From the NCBI GenBank assembly GCA_036925085.1, contig JAUPFP010000004.1, positions 634,001-698,000 on the forward strand: a stretch of DNA of 64,000 bases, written 5' to 3'. This document shows positions 1-12,341 of this stretch, piece by piece. Below the pieces are notes generated by a model, which worked only from the letters and a program-made list of their open reading frames with translations, searched no databases and was not told the origin of the DNA. Numbering within the stretch: position 1 is the first letter of the stretch; every line of letters starts with the position of its first letter. Made by a program: the position numbers and the translations under genes. This DNA is from Brachycybe producta. Its lineage: Eukaryota > Arthropoda > Diplopoda > Playtdesmida > Andrognathidae.

Positions 1-3000
1 ACACTTTTTAAAAAAAAAAATAAAAAGGTTTTATAAAACCATAAACAAAATCATATTTATATTTAAAAAATACCTTTTAATGGATGAATAAATTGTATGA
101 TGTGGGCTCAATTTAAATAACAATAGTTATTTCTGTAGATTAATTATATCAAAAAGCTCATGTTAAGTACAATAATGAAGGGTGGAAACAGCAGGTTATT
201 GGTGCATTGAAATAATTTAAAAAACTAGTAAGACAAATAATATTAAAAACAGTGAATCGAATTAAATTAATAAAATTATTGTATACCGGATGTAAAACTT
301 GAAATAGTTTCAAATATGAAATCTAAACTACTTTTTTTGTTATAGGATGTAAGCAATAATATAAGAAATCAATTCATTAGAATATGGAAATAATAAAAAA
401 AAAATACTCACGGAAATATTAAACTTATAATATAATGAGAAGAAAAAAAAAATGTCAGCCTCATTACAAGTAGATAATTTTAAGAAGTATATAACATCCG
501 GCATACACATATTTATTAATTATTTTTTTAAAATATTGTTTGTCACAATATTGTTGAAATTTTAAAGTTAGATTAAAATCGCAACAACATTTTAACCATA
601 TGATAATCACCTAGTTTTTATTGCAATAGGAACTTATTAGAAGTCATCATTTGCATAATTTACCCAAATGTGTCCTGTGTTGTCAGTAGTAAAATCTACT
701 ACTGTACACCCAATTCATGATGACTGGAAAAACTTGTCAAGTGAATATATATTTTTATGGTTGTATCCATTTTATGTCTGTGATAATGAATGTGTGAAAC
801 AACTTTTTGGAAACAAATCTTCTAAAATTCTTTTTAAACAAAAAGTTGAATTTTGTATGTTTGAAAAATTTTCTCATAGAACTAAAATAAGAAGAAAAAC
901 TCTGAAAACATAAATGTACATTGTTAAAAGTAATCTACAGAGTATATATTCTTGCATAAATATCGCAGGTCATAAGTTTATCATTCAGACTTTTAGACAA
1001 GCATGATAACTAGAAATGTAAACAAATATTAATTCAAATTGTTATTTAAAACAACAGTTTGGATTTCCGTAAAGAGTTAGAAAGACAAAAAAAATCTCCT
1101 ACTCTCTACAATAAGAATTCAAAATAGAAAAAAAAGCTGTATTGTTCTAGCAGTCAAACAATAGAAAAAAAACTTCATTATTATATAGAGACAACAGTCA
1201 TAATGAACATTATGTAGGCCAACATGAATTTCATATAGTCTTGTATAGCCAGGTCAAAAAGGTAATGGATACAACTGTATATATATAACCTATACACTTT
1301 TTTGTTGTTGTTACATTATTAAAATGTCAAAGTACAATGTGACCTACATGTTTATAGGGCGTTGTTCATAAATAAACTGTCTATCTTGATATATCATGTA
1401 TTTCTGTATCAGTTTGCAGATTTCAAGATTTCATACAATCTTCAATATACATTATATTTAAAAAAAATCAATAAAACAAAAACAAAATTACTTTACCTCA
1501 TTGAGCCAAATATTCCAAACTTCCATTAAAGAATAAGCAAATGTACAATCCATTCATTAATGTCACACAACATCATAATGGTTTAATTAACTTTTAACTG
1601 CTATAATATAAAAAAGCATACACAATAAAGGAACACTGAACAGCGGAAAACCACCCACTAGATTTAAGGTGCTATTTGCATAACGATATTTACTTATTTA
1701 GATGTTTGTTACACATATTACATACCTAAACATTGTAGCGAAACAATGAAAGAAATTTAAAATGTATTGGATGCCCAGGTGTTTTCAGGTGCACATGGTA
1801 GTAGATAGGTAGGTAGGTAGGTAGGTAAGATATATGAGTAAGAGAGAAAGAGAGAGAGATCATAAGACAACTAAATGCAAGTAATGAGAGCTAAGTTTAG
1901 TATGAGCAACTTCCCAATGTTGTTGTTGGTGATGGTGGTGATGGTAACTTGTGTAAGAAACGTCCAGGGTGCATTGCCCTGGATATACATAATGATAAAC
2001 ACACAACACTGGACGGGAAGTTTTGTTAGATAGTTAGTTAGTTACATGCATGCATGCATGAGATTGTTTGTTGTGCATGAAATGCAAGTTGCAGGTAAAA
2101 TGGCAAACACCAATGTGCAGCATTGTATTGTGTGTATGTATAAAACTACAAACAGAAGGTCTACAAATAAAAGATGTAATAATAGATATAACACTGAATA
2201 ATAGCCTTATATTAAAGTTTCACTTTTTTTTGTGTATTCTTTGAAAGTAATAAAAGTAGATATTACTCATAAATATTCTTAAGACATAAAAAACATTACA
2301 TACTATGTATGCAATAAAAGAAATTGTAGCTTGCAGCACTTGAGAACAATGTGAAAACATTTTAAAAGTGTTATACAAATTGTCGACTTTTATGTCATAA
2401 GATAAACTAAGTACAAATATTAAAATAAATGCAATAATCTTAGCAGACAGACCTATGTTACAATGGTTTATATATGAACAGCTGAATTTTAAACTCTGAT
2501 TTTCAGGACTAGAAGGCTAGCTCAGTTACTTAAGGGTATTTTCATGTTGATATCTTTTAAAATAACATAACTTATTTTCAAAAATATGATAAATATCAAC
2601 ATGAAAAAATCCTTAAATGAATCTGCTTCCCTTCTAGTTTTTAAGACACTAGATAGTTTCTATTAATTTAAATCCTGGGCCCATTTTCGTAAAAATACAA
2701 GTTCACAAATTACAAATTCCAAGTATTTAGTTCTAATATTTACAAGTTAACAACACAAGTGTTTCACAAACCATTTTCTACAACTGTCATTATGAGCCCA
2801 ATTTTACAAGTTGTTTGACCAATTTTTACAAGTAAACATACAATGTTTAACCAATCACTGTAATACCAATTCAATTGCTATAGATAACAAACTAAACTAA
2901 TTTGTAATAATAATTAGAAATTTTATCAAAACACAAACAATGCACAAGTTTACAAGTTACAAGTGAATTTGTTTGTAAATTGTGAACTTGGACTTTTATG

Positions 3001-4539
3001 AAAGACAGAAGAATAATCAGAGAGTTTGAAAATCACATGTTCATAAACCTTCTTAAAATTATTTTGTAAAGTAGTTTAATGAATTAGTCTAGAAGACATC
3101 ACAAATAGCAATGTGTATAAACATACTTTAGTATTTCAAATCATCATTACATTCACAATTGTAAATATTTTAAAAGCTATTTCATTATTTACAAACTAGG
3201 TGGAGTAACAATGCACACATGCAACAAAAAAGGCGTGGCAGCCATTTTCGTTTGATGTTTGCTAATCTACATTTTTTTTGCGAATGTACATTCTACAAAT
3301 GAAAAATAAAAAGGTTGCGCATGACCATACTGTCCATTTACCCAAATCGTAAAAAAAACTATTGAATGAATTGTTGAAGTAAGCTACTGTACTTCATTTG
3401 CTAATGGCTCACAGCCTCACACGTTTGCTTATTGGTTAACGGTTAGCTAATTCTTTAGCTATTCATTGTTTATTTACTTCCATCCTTAATGTTGATTTAC
3501 TACAAAATAATTAATATTGGTGCTGTCCGAAAGGTCTGTTCTGTTTATAAAAGCAGAAAAATGGAGTTAGTTTCAATAAAAGCAGCCTTTGATCTGAGTC
3601 CGTTTCGCACAGGGCAATTACTTTGAGAAACTCTAGAGCAGTTCTTCTTGTTCTAAACAAGAATAAAAGTTTGCTGAAGTTGTTCTCAAATATGTTGTCA
3701 TTTCTTCACATTTTGTTTTATTAAATCATGAATTACTTCAAAATAAATCACCATTAAGTCCTAAAAAGCAATGGAAAAAGGGCGAATTTCATGTGTAATT
3801 AGTAATTATTCTTTGAAATTTTTTTACTTAAGGTATCTACGAGCATACCGGTATTTGTTACTGAAAAACTCCTGAGATGAAATTCTTTCATAACTATTAA
3901 TTACCCTGCATTAATTAAGATCAAGGTTAACAAGAAATTATTAATTATGATTATTAATTTTGTAAGTGAAGTCACTATGGTGTCCACTGTCCATCATGTT
4001 TTTAATATTCTGAAAATGACTGTCCATTTCGAATTTACGTAAGAATTATCAACTTGTGATCATTTGGTTCCTTTTCTTTTTGCTTTTTTTTTGCAGCTCT
4101 CTGCTTTATGATGTCACAAAACAGAGAAACAGCAGCACCAAAGATTCGAACAGCACTATTATGTTCGTTATTATGTCCAAATCATTGTTGTTGCTGCAAT
4201 TTCAATAATTTCTACAAGTTGCCTTTTTAATTAATCTTCACCAATATTTAATTTTTAATGAAAAATTAAAATAATTACATCTGAATGACATACAATTTAA
4301 GATAAAAAATAGAAAGTTGATGCATTAAATCAAATAGTGTATTTTGTGAGTTTCTGTAGGCCCCTACTATATAAAGAAGGTTGGCTATATAACCCATATG
4401 AGCAAACACGAATCAACACAGTACTAAAATAGTACTTATTCTAAGAAGTTATTAATAATTATTATTCAAATATAATATATCATGTCTGATAGATGACATT
4501 GCACTATTTGTATAATGTAAACACACATCTATTTAGTCT
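1..4539. other. gene-poor AT-rich spacer
   Basis: I see no convincing coding exon here. The stretch is AT-rich with many A or T runs. It holds an AGGT microsatellite at about 1807-1828 followed by an AG tract to 1859, a short CATG repeat near 2045-2060, one short fold-back element at 2505-2650 and a longer inverted-repeat element at about 2688-3007, listed separately. An 81-codon open frame at 668-913 has no recognisable domain and no splice context, and I treat it as chance. Confidence 0.6.
2688..3007. mobile_element. inverted-repeat (MITE-like) element
   Basis: The left end, with TTTTCGTAAAAATACAAG followed by TTCACAAATTAC, matches the reverse complement of the right end near 2960-3003, which reads AATTGTGAACTTGGAC then TTTTATGAAAG. 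The interior carries repeated ACAAGTT words. No open frame of note lies inside. This is the layout of a non-autonomous DNA transposon with long imperfect terminal inverted repeats. I could not define a target-site duplication. Confidence 0.55.
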
Positions 4540-5161
4540 TGTAACATGCCTGGACCCCGTCCAGGTGGTTCTAGGGATGTTGTTTGATCCCTAGATTGGC
4601 CCTTGGTCGCGTCTCTGCTTCTGCCTGTCGGAATTGGACTCTCAGGCATTATCTAAGCCCTGTTGTTCTGACTCTTAAACCTTGGGGTTCCGTGTAGACA
4701 GTTCTCCCGAGTTCCCACATTTTAACGAGGCAGAGATGACTCTACACCTCCCAGAGGTGTGCTTGTTAAGAAAAATACTTTTTCTTTACTTAACTCGGTT
4801 TAGTTTCAGACGCGAATACAATACATGATAAGCGATATAAAAATATAAGCGCACTGTCTGCTTCGAAATTATTTTAAGTCCAGAGACTACTTTGGGCAGG
4901 GATAATTTTGCTCTCGATCCTGTCTAGCGAGGAGGGAAACACTCTGGTCCCGCAAATTTTTGCCTACTTCCTCTTGAGGATACCTCACGTGCTTGTTTGT
5001 ACCTGGGTATTTTGTGCATCGAGAATGACAAGCTTCGAAGCCTATCCTTTGATGATATAATAACCAACTTTTCTATGATTAAGTCGTGAAAGAAAACGTT
5101 CTGAAATTTTTGTTTTCTATTTTCTATTTTGTATTTCTCATATTGTTTCATACCACAAATG
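4540..5161. other. isolated GC-richer block, function unknown
   Basis: From about 4540 to 5000 the base composition is clearly richer in G and C than the flanks, for example around 4545-4760. I looked for a tRNA-type A/B box, a coding exon and transposon ends and found none that I can support. It may be a decayed repeat copy or an unannotated exon or untranslated region. Confidence 0.35.
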
Positions 5162-5624
5162 TAGTGATGGGCAACTTTATGAAATTTACTTCGTTGAAAT
5201 ATTTTGTGAAATATTTCATGAAATGTATGAAAAGTTGTGAAATTTATTGAAAAATAAACACATAGGAACATGAGATATTAGGAGCATGAACAAGCGGCAT
5301 ATGTCGATCGTATTGTCGATACGTCCCGGATTGCACTCCCTAATTAAAATGAACAAAAAGTTTAATCATCAAAGGTCATCTTTAGAATTAGATGTAGCAT
5401 CATATACGACATCATCTATTCCATTAAAATGGAATTTGAGGGTCCACTTGAGGGTTATGACATGTTTTTGATTGCAAACAACCTCAAAATACTCTTATAA
5501 ATCAATTCCAAATAAATTATCACTTTTTGAAATATTTCAATTTCAGAGACCTGTGAAATATTTCAATGAAATGAAATATTTCATTGAAATTTCATTTGAA
5601 ATATTTCACTGGCACACACCACTA
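5162..5624. mobile_element. hAT-like non-autonomous element with 8-bp TSD
   Basis: The element starts TAGTGATGGGCA and ends with the rough reverse complement TGGCACACACCACTA. It is flanked by a perfect 8-bp direct repeat CACAAATG at 5154-5161 and 5625-5632. An 8-bp duplication and a TAGTG(G/A)TG-type end are characteristic of the hAT superfamily. The interior is packed with the palindromic word GAAATATTTCA and variants, near both ends. The open frames inside (for example 5286-5471) have no domain, so the copy is non-autonomous. Confidence 0.75.
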
Positions 5625-5639
5625 CACAAATGTTAAGGA

Positions 5640-6420
5640 ATTAAAATGTTAAAAAAAATGTGATAATTTTTTGGTGGAGGGAAAAGGGCCTCTTAAATGT
5701 TATAGCTTAGGGCCACAACAAGTCTAAATCCGGCCCTGAGTAATACCCTCTGGTTGCACCCCCCCCCCCCCCCGTCGGGTAAAACTTTGCGCCCCCCGGG
5801 CTGCTTGAAACGTTGCACTCCCTTTAAGTCCCCCTCCATGAACTTAGCCTCATACTGGGGGGGTGTGTTATTTTGATGAACGGCGGATCAGTAGTAACAG
5901 TTGGAAGGTTAGGTTTAGTAAAATGAAGGTTGTTGCAGGGGGCCTGGGGGCGCGGCCCCCTATTTTTTGTAGAGTTATTACATCAAATTTGTCCATTTTT
6001 CTGACCGTTCCTCCCATTGAACAAATTAGGGAACCGTCAGAACAATGGACTAATTTGATTTAATTATTAAAAAAAGTCGGGGTCTGTGCCCCCCAGACAC
6101 CCTGCAACAACTTAATTTTACTAAAGAAAACCTTCGGACTGTTCCTACTATTTTCCCGACTGTTCGTACCGTTGTTCGGACCGTTCTGCCGTTCATCAAA
6201 ATAGCACCCCCTAAAACGAAATGAAAGTCGATTTATTTTCAAAAATAACTGAATAAATTAAGCGAGTGATTCGGAATCACTTGCTTAATTTATTCAATTA
6301 TTTTTGAAAATACATCGACTTTCATTTCGTTTTTTGTTCCCCCAAACCTCCTGCGCTCCCCCCCCCCCACAGTTGCGGGTCTGGCAGTTCCCTAGGTACG
6401 CCTTTGCACGTGGCTCTCGA
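5640..6420. mobile_element. nested fold-back element cluster
   Basis: The stretch at about 5856-6211 is one long inverted repeat. Its left end GGTGTGTTATTTTGATGAAC recurs inverted at the right end as GTTCATCAAAATAGCACC, and the central part (about 5970-6060) is itself palindromic around ACATCAAATTTGTCC. It abuts a second inverted repeat, arms about 6213-6270 and 6272-6335, centred on a GATTCGGAATC core. Both halves translate to similar meaningless peptides because they are reverse complements. Poly-C runs flank the cluster at 5759-5773 and 6358-6368. The unusually C/G-rich ends set it apart from the other elements in the window. Confidence 0.6.
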
Positions 6421-7110
6421 TCTCGAGTTGATGTGAAAGTTGTATTGCGTTTAATATGTCTATATTGACTAGGAAATACATGTATTTGATTAAGTGCCGT
6501 GTGGCAAGCCTCAATGTTATACGTTTTGATACTATAAAGCAGCAATGAGCAGATTTTTTTTCATTTATTACTCTTGTCCATCAAATTCTTTTACCAGACC
6601 TTATCATTTATTTCTTTGACAAGATGTGTGACTTGCTTCTCTTTCTATTCTTATATAACCATCACTTTTCTTTTCTTGTTTTTAACAATTAATATAGAAC
6701 CAAACGCGTGTTCATTGTAGTCTACTGGTTGAAACTGACATTGGTTAGCATTAGATGACATACGAGGTCAAGTTTAATCCAGTCAACAATGTCAACATAT
6801 AAAATAAATTTGCTTTGCATTCAAATATAAAGAATATACATATTATTATATTGTTCACAGTGGCATTGTTTAATGTGATTAATTAACAACTAATTTTGTT
6901 ACAACTTTTTGCGTTTAAGAAGAAGCCGTCACATTTTCCACCATTTGATCGAAATATTATTAAAACCGAGACCTAACATGACGTCTATGAATGGGTGGCC
7001 AACCGACCCAAACGTGTATTTTTTAAGCGCATTTTATTATTGAAATTAATATACATGCACGTTATTAGCTTATACAATATTGATTATTGAAACAACATAT
7101 TTCTAAAGAT
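6421..7110. other. spacer upstream of first ceramidase gene
   Basis: AT-rich sequence without a supported gene or clear repeat. The last part presumably holds distal regulatory DNA of the ceramidase gene that starts at 7225, but no specific site can be named. Confidence 0.4.
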
Positions 7111-7163
7111 GTGGCACTACATGTGCTGTCAATTATGATAGGCACATGAAGTCAATATAAATA
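7111..7163 (+). promoter_or_regulatory. candidate core promoter of ceramidase copy 1
   Basis: TATAAATA at 7156-7163 lies 62 bases before the ATG at 7225, and GTGGCACTACATGT lies at 7111-7124. Both motifs recur at nearly the same distance before the second ceramidase gene (13940-13947 and 13896-13909), while the sequence around them has diverged. The shared spacing supports a TATA-box promoter. The transcription start is inferred to be near 7187. Confidence 0.6.
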
Positions 7164-7224
7164 GGACATCTTCCAGCAGAATTGATGGAATTGCAATTGC
7201 AACAGAAGCAAGCATCATTCTAGA

Positions 7225-10200
7225 ATGTCTCTCAGAAGTACTAACACTTTTACTAGCCTACTTTTTACGATTTATGGATTAGTAATTCTCTCTAATCATA
7301 TAAATCTAATTCACACTTTGCCTTTAACTGAGAATTCGGCTGAAAATACCGGTGATATTTATGATATTGGTGTTGGAATTGCAGATATCACTGGACCAGC
7401 AGCTCAAATTATTTTCGTTAGTAAACTTTTCTGAAGAAAAAAAAATTTTTAAATGAGAGGTAAAAAAAATTAATTTCTTTGTGTGTTAGATGGGTTATGC
7501 AAATTTTCAACAAACTGGCAATGGAATTCATATGAGACAATTCAGTCGAGCTTTTATCATTGGTGACGGACAAAAAAGAATTGTTTACGTAAATGTTGAA
7601 GCTGGAATGATATCACAGTCCATTAAAATTCAAGTGAGTGTTTTCAATTTTTTTTAAAAAAAATCTTTATAATTTTAAAAAAAAAATTGTAAAATTCAAA
7701 ATTATAGGTAATTGAATTACTGCAATTAAAATATGGAGATTTATATACAACTGAAAATGTGTGCCTGAGTGGTACTCACACCCATTCTGGTCCAGGAGGA
7801 TTCTTTCAATATTTCCTCTACAACTTAGCATCACTCAGTTATGACGAGCAAACATTTCAGGCTCTTGCAAATGGCATTGTAGATGTATGTATTTAATTAA
7901 TAATTAATAATAATTTTATTTTTAAAGTAGAAATGAAAATACTATTAAGCGATTCAGCTACCGTTCTAGTTTTTTAACACACTTTTAATTCTTTGTTATT
8001 GTTCCAAATGAAACGCAAAATAATTAAAGTTTGTTATTCAGCTGTTCATATTACATGTTTATTGTGTTTTTTTTTAAATATAGAGTATTACAAACGCCCA
8101 CAACAACATTAAAAAAGGAAAAATATTTTATGCAAAGGGTGATTTAACAGATGCAAGTGTTAATAGAAGTCCAATATCATATTTGTATAATCCAGCTGAA
8201 GAAAGAGCAAAGTAACTATAAATTATATAGAGCATTTTTCTCTTAATAATGTCATTTAGATTTCAAATTTTAATTTTTCTGTTCTAAACATAGGTATGAT
8301 TACGATACGGATAAAGGCATGTTTGTACTTAATCTGATTGATATGAATAATAATTCCATTGGAATGATAAAGTAAGTAATGTGTCGAAATATAGGTGCAT
8401 CAACTTCCCATGAAATGGGTTTTATCTTTCACTTTCGTGTATTTTTTCTAATTAATGTATACTTTTCTGCCATTTATTTATTTAGTTGGTTTGCTGTTCA
8501 TGGTACCAGTATGAACAATACTAATCATTTGATAAGCAGTGATAATAAAGGATATGCCTCTTTGAAATTTGAAAAAATGTACAATCCATCAGGTGCATTA
8601 CTTGGAAAGGTATGTTAGTATCTATCACAGAATGGACGCCTAGCCTACAAGATATTTTGTAGGATTGCAGTATTAAAAACCACGCGCGTATGAATGGTTC
8701 TTTATAATGCAATACTACCAAATATTATTATAGTATTTATGAATCATTTTAACTAGTAAAATGAAATCATAAAAAATTTGATAATCAGACAAGCAAACAA
8801 AGTTTATTTACATTATATATGCACGAAAGCAGACTAAACATACATATGTACACTGTAAATGTTTAGCATTCTACATTTACATATTTATTCTAATGTAGGG
8901 GCCATTTGTGGCAGCTTTTGCTCAAAGCAATGAAGGAGATTCATCACCAAACACTAAAGGTCCCAAATGCGTGGATACAGGTTTACCTTGTGATAATCTT
9001 ACAAGCACTTGCAATGGACGGGTAATTATTTGTTCTAATTGTACAAAACAAATGAACAAGACATTCTCCCCTATTTTGATCTATCACAATAATAGCAAAA
9101 TAGGTCAATAACTGCATGAGGAGGATCCATGGTAAAAAAAATACGCATTAAAATTAAAATTAAAAGAAAAGTGAAAAAAAGTAAAATTACGGTCACTTGT
9201 TTCTAAAAGTTTAAAAATCAATGTCAATCATTATTATCTCTTCTTATTTAATGGAACAATTGTGTAGCTGCCAACGTTTTAAATTCATCCAATTCAGTAT
9301 TTGAATCATGTTAAGAAAAAAAATCATCTTTTGAGAATTCTTAAGAATTTCAGAAAAAGACTCAAACGGAGTTCACACTTTGCTACATTATACCCTTTAT
9401 ATGAATAAAGAAATTCATTACAATTCAGAATTATTCAAATTTGATTCTACATTGAAATAATAGGGTTTTCTTTTGGTTTACTCAGTGTCATTACATTGTA
9501 ATGAATATTTTTTGCATAATATGTAAAAAAATATTATTATATTTTTTATATGCTAATGACTTATTTTTATTTTCAGAATGAACTATGCATTGCTTCTGGT
9601 CCAGGCAATAATATGTTTGAAAGTACACGCATTATTGGAGAAAAACAATTTGATAAAGCTAAAGTAAGTACTAAGTGCACGTAAAACATTAATTGGTTAT
9701 GTTCTATAACAAAAACCTCATTTTCGTTTATTGTCATGAATGAGTGCTAAAAATAAGCTGAAGTTAATTGTTGTTGTTGTGATTATCATTGTAGGAGTTG
9801 TTTGCATCAGCAAAAAATCCAATTCATGGCCCGGTTCAATTTATACATCAGCATATCAATATGAGTGACCAACATATTGTATGGAATAACACAAATGTGA
9901 GTGAAATTATTATAATGTAGGACCCAATGTCAAAATATATTTCAACAATGAGAGTGTCACCCCTCCCTCATTATTACCTCAAACCTCCATTTACTACTTA
10001 TTTTGTCCCATTTTGGATCACTTAAAAAATTAAAAATCTACGAAAAACCTATAAAAAACCTATCTATGAAAAACCTACTTCAATTTTTAAATAATAATAA
10101 AAGTATGTTACATCTAAATTGAGTCAGCAACCTTAAATTCAACTCACTTTTAATTGTACAGATGCGTCAACCTAGCCTAAGTTTTTTTTCAACAATTTTT

Positions 10201-12341
10201 TTCTGATTAGAGTCTAGACTTATTTATATTTTCTAATTAATTACAACATTACTTATTAATTGATAATATCAAAAAAACGTTTATTGATTTTTATCATATA
10301 GTAAAACTCAAGTATTTAAAACATAATAAAATTTAACCTGAAGTTTAATCGTAATTCTTTGTGGTTTAGGTTAAAACATGTAAACCAGCTCTAGGATATA
10401 GTTTTAATGGTGGAACCACAGATGGACCAGGAATGTTGGATTTCCATCAAGGTACATAAAGTGAAACCAAGTTGTCGTCATTGACAAGCAAAGAAGGTCA
10501 TTAAAGCCATTGTTTTCGCTAACCCTTTTAGCAACCACAAATGGAAATCAAAATCCAGTTTGGTCAAAGTTTGTTGGTATTATTGCAACACCAACAAAAG
10601 AAATGATAGAATGTCATAATCCGAAAGCCATCCTTTTACCAACAGGAGAAGTTCGTTTCTAAACAATGATGCTGTTTTTTTAAATTATAAGTGCCAATGA
10701 ATGAAAACACACATATTCTTACTTTTTTAAATTTCTAGATGCATTTGCCATTTGACTGGACACCAGAAATTGTTCCGACACAAATATTAAAGATTGGTAA
10801 TTTGGCCATTGCGGCAGTTCCTGGAGAATTTACGTAAGATATACCTACTTAATACTTAGAATTGCCTTTTTTGATTGTCAATAATTGCTTTCACTTATTA
10901 GAACAATGTCAGGAAGAAGACTGAGAAATGCAGTTCATAAGGTAAGTTTATTGTACAAGAATATAAACTATTTTCACAGGTGTGCACACAACAAACATAA
11001 TGAGTAAGGCCTAACGTTTGCATAAATTGCACAAAATGTATAACGACGGTCCCAAAAATGCATAAAACGCAAAAATTGCGTACTCTACAAATTTGCATGC
11101 AATCACATCATTTCACTTATTTCTTTTAAAACACTTTATTTGGCCAGAAGAATTCTATGAAAGGTTTCTATTATAATTGTATATATTAATTACTTAAAAC
11201 ATACTTTGCTTTAGCAATATGTTGCACAATACCTGGAATATATTTTCACAACACCATGTATGAATATTATGTATCTTCAATTTAAATTTAGGTTTTGGCA
11301 GCAGCAGGAGCTAATGTTAATGATGATTTAAATGTCGTCATTGCTGGTCTATGTAATATTTACACGGATTATGTGGCAACCTATGAAGAATACCAGGTTA
11401 GTTTATGTCAAATTGCAGCTTGTTTTTGCAACATTATAACAGTCTCAATATATTTGTTTTTATTGTGTATGGTTTAGATACAAAGGTATGAAGGTGGTTC
11501 AACAATATTCGGACCACATACTCTTGACGCCTACATTAATCAGTATTCAAATTTGGCCACAGCACTAGCAAATGTAAGTGAAAATCAATAATTTGTTAGG
11601 CATGTTCATTGGTTCATTTTCATTTTTGTACATAGGGTGAGTCTGTTGCTCCAGGTCCAAATCCACAAGACCTGAGATCCAAACAGTTCTCCTTTATACC
11701 TGACGTTCAACACGAAACATCATCCATGGGTTATAAATTTGGAGATGTGCTAATTGATGCACAAAATGAATACATTTTAGTAAATAATTTTGAATCTAAA
11801 TATTAAATAATAAAACGGCAGATGTGTATTCATAATGATTTCCTTGTTATTTCTAGGGATCAATTGTGAATGTTTCATTTGTTTGTGGAAACTTAAGAAA
11901 TAACCTAATGGTAAGATACAAACACTAATTTAATTAAGATACATACTTCGAAGTTAACTCATTGCTAATGTTATTTTCGACTTGGTTTATTTTAAAAGAC
12001 TGGCAGCACATATTTAACAGTGGAATATCGTAACCAAACTAACGAAAAATGGATTGTCATCGCAACTGATGCAGATTGGGAAACAAAGTACAAAATTTCA
12101 AATATCTTTCAATTACAATAATAAAAATGATGTGGATTTGAATTTTAGATTTTACTGGAGTCAAACTAATATACCTCTACAACAAAGTATGTGCATAGTA
12201 GAATGGGAGATACCAATAGAGGCTACAATCGGTGACTACCGCATCACTCATCAAGGATTTTATAAAGGATTACATGCCAACCATTACTATAATGGAACAT
12301 CGAATATTTTCAAAGTGAATAGTCAAAAGTCATATCGATAA
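7225..12341 (+). CDS. neutral ceramidase, copy 1 (19 coding exons, 723 aa)
   Basis: Hydrolyses ceramide to sphingosine and fatty acid, at the cell surface or secreted. Coding exons by eye: 7225-7416, 7490-7633, 7708-7884, 8084-8211, 8294-8371, 8486-8609, 8899-9021, 9577-9663, 9795-9896, 10370-10451, 10532-10650, 10739-10833, 10902-10941, 11292-11396, 11478-11573, 11636-11779, 11857-11910, 11999-12087, 12149-12341. All introns are GT-AG and the joins keep frame. Residues 1-31 form a hydrophobic signal peptide. Family motifs follow: YDIGVGIADITGPAAQ, HMRQFSRAF, SGTHTHSGPGGF (zinc-ligand histidines about 136-138), WFAVHGTSMNN (His about 245), the nucleophile box as GDSSPN (Ser about 297; usual form GDVSPN), PGEFTTMSGRRLR (Glu about 482), and YEEYQIQRYEGGSTIFGPHT. 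Exons 18-19 encode the C-terminal immunoglobulin-like part. The length fits the family. Intron 11 has a weak GTTCGT donor, shared with copy 2. The start is set by the signal peptide and the upstream TATA box. Confidence 0.95.

Noticed and set aside
668-913. 81-codon open frame in the left spacer
   Set aside because: It has a start and stop but no known domain, no splice or promoter context, and a composition like the surrounding AT-rich DNA.
5863-6242. Two oppositely oriented frames with similar peptides (both contain CYFDER)
   Set aside because: They are the two arms of one inverted repeat, so the similarity is a symmetry effect and not a gene family.
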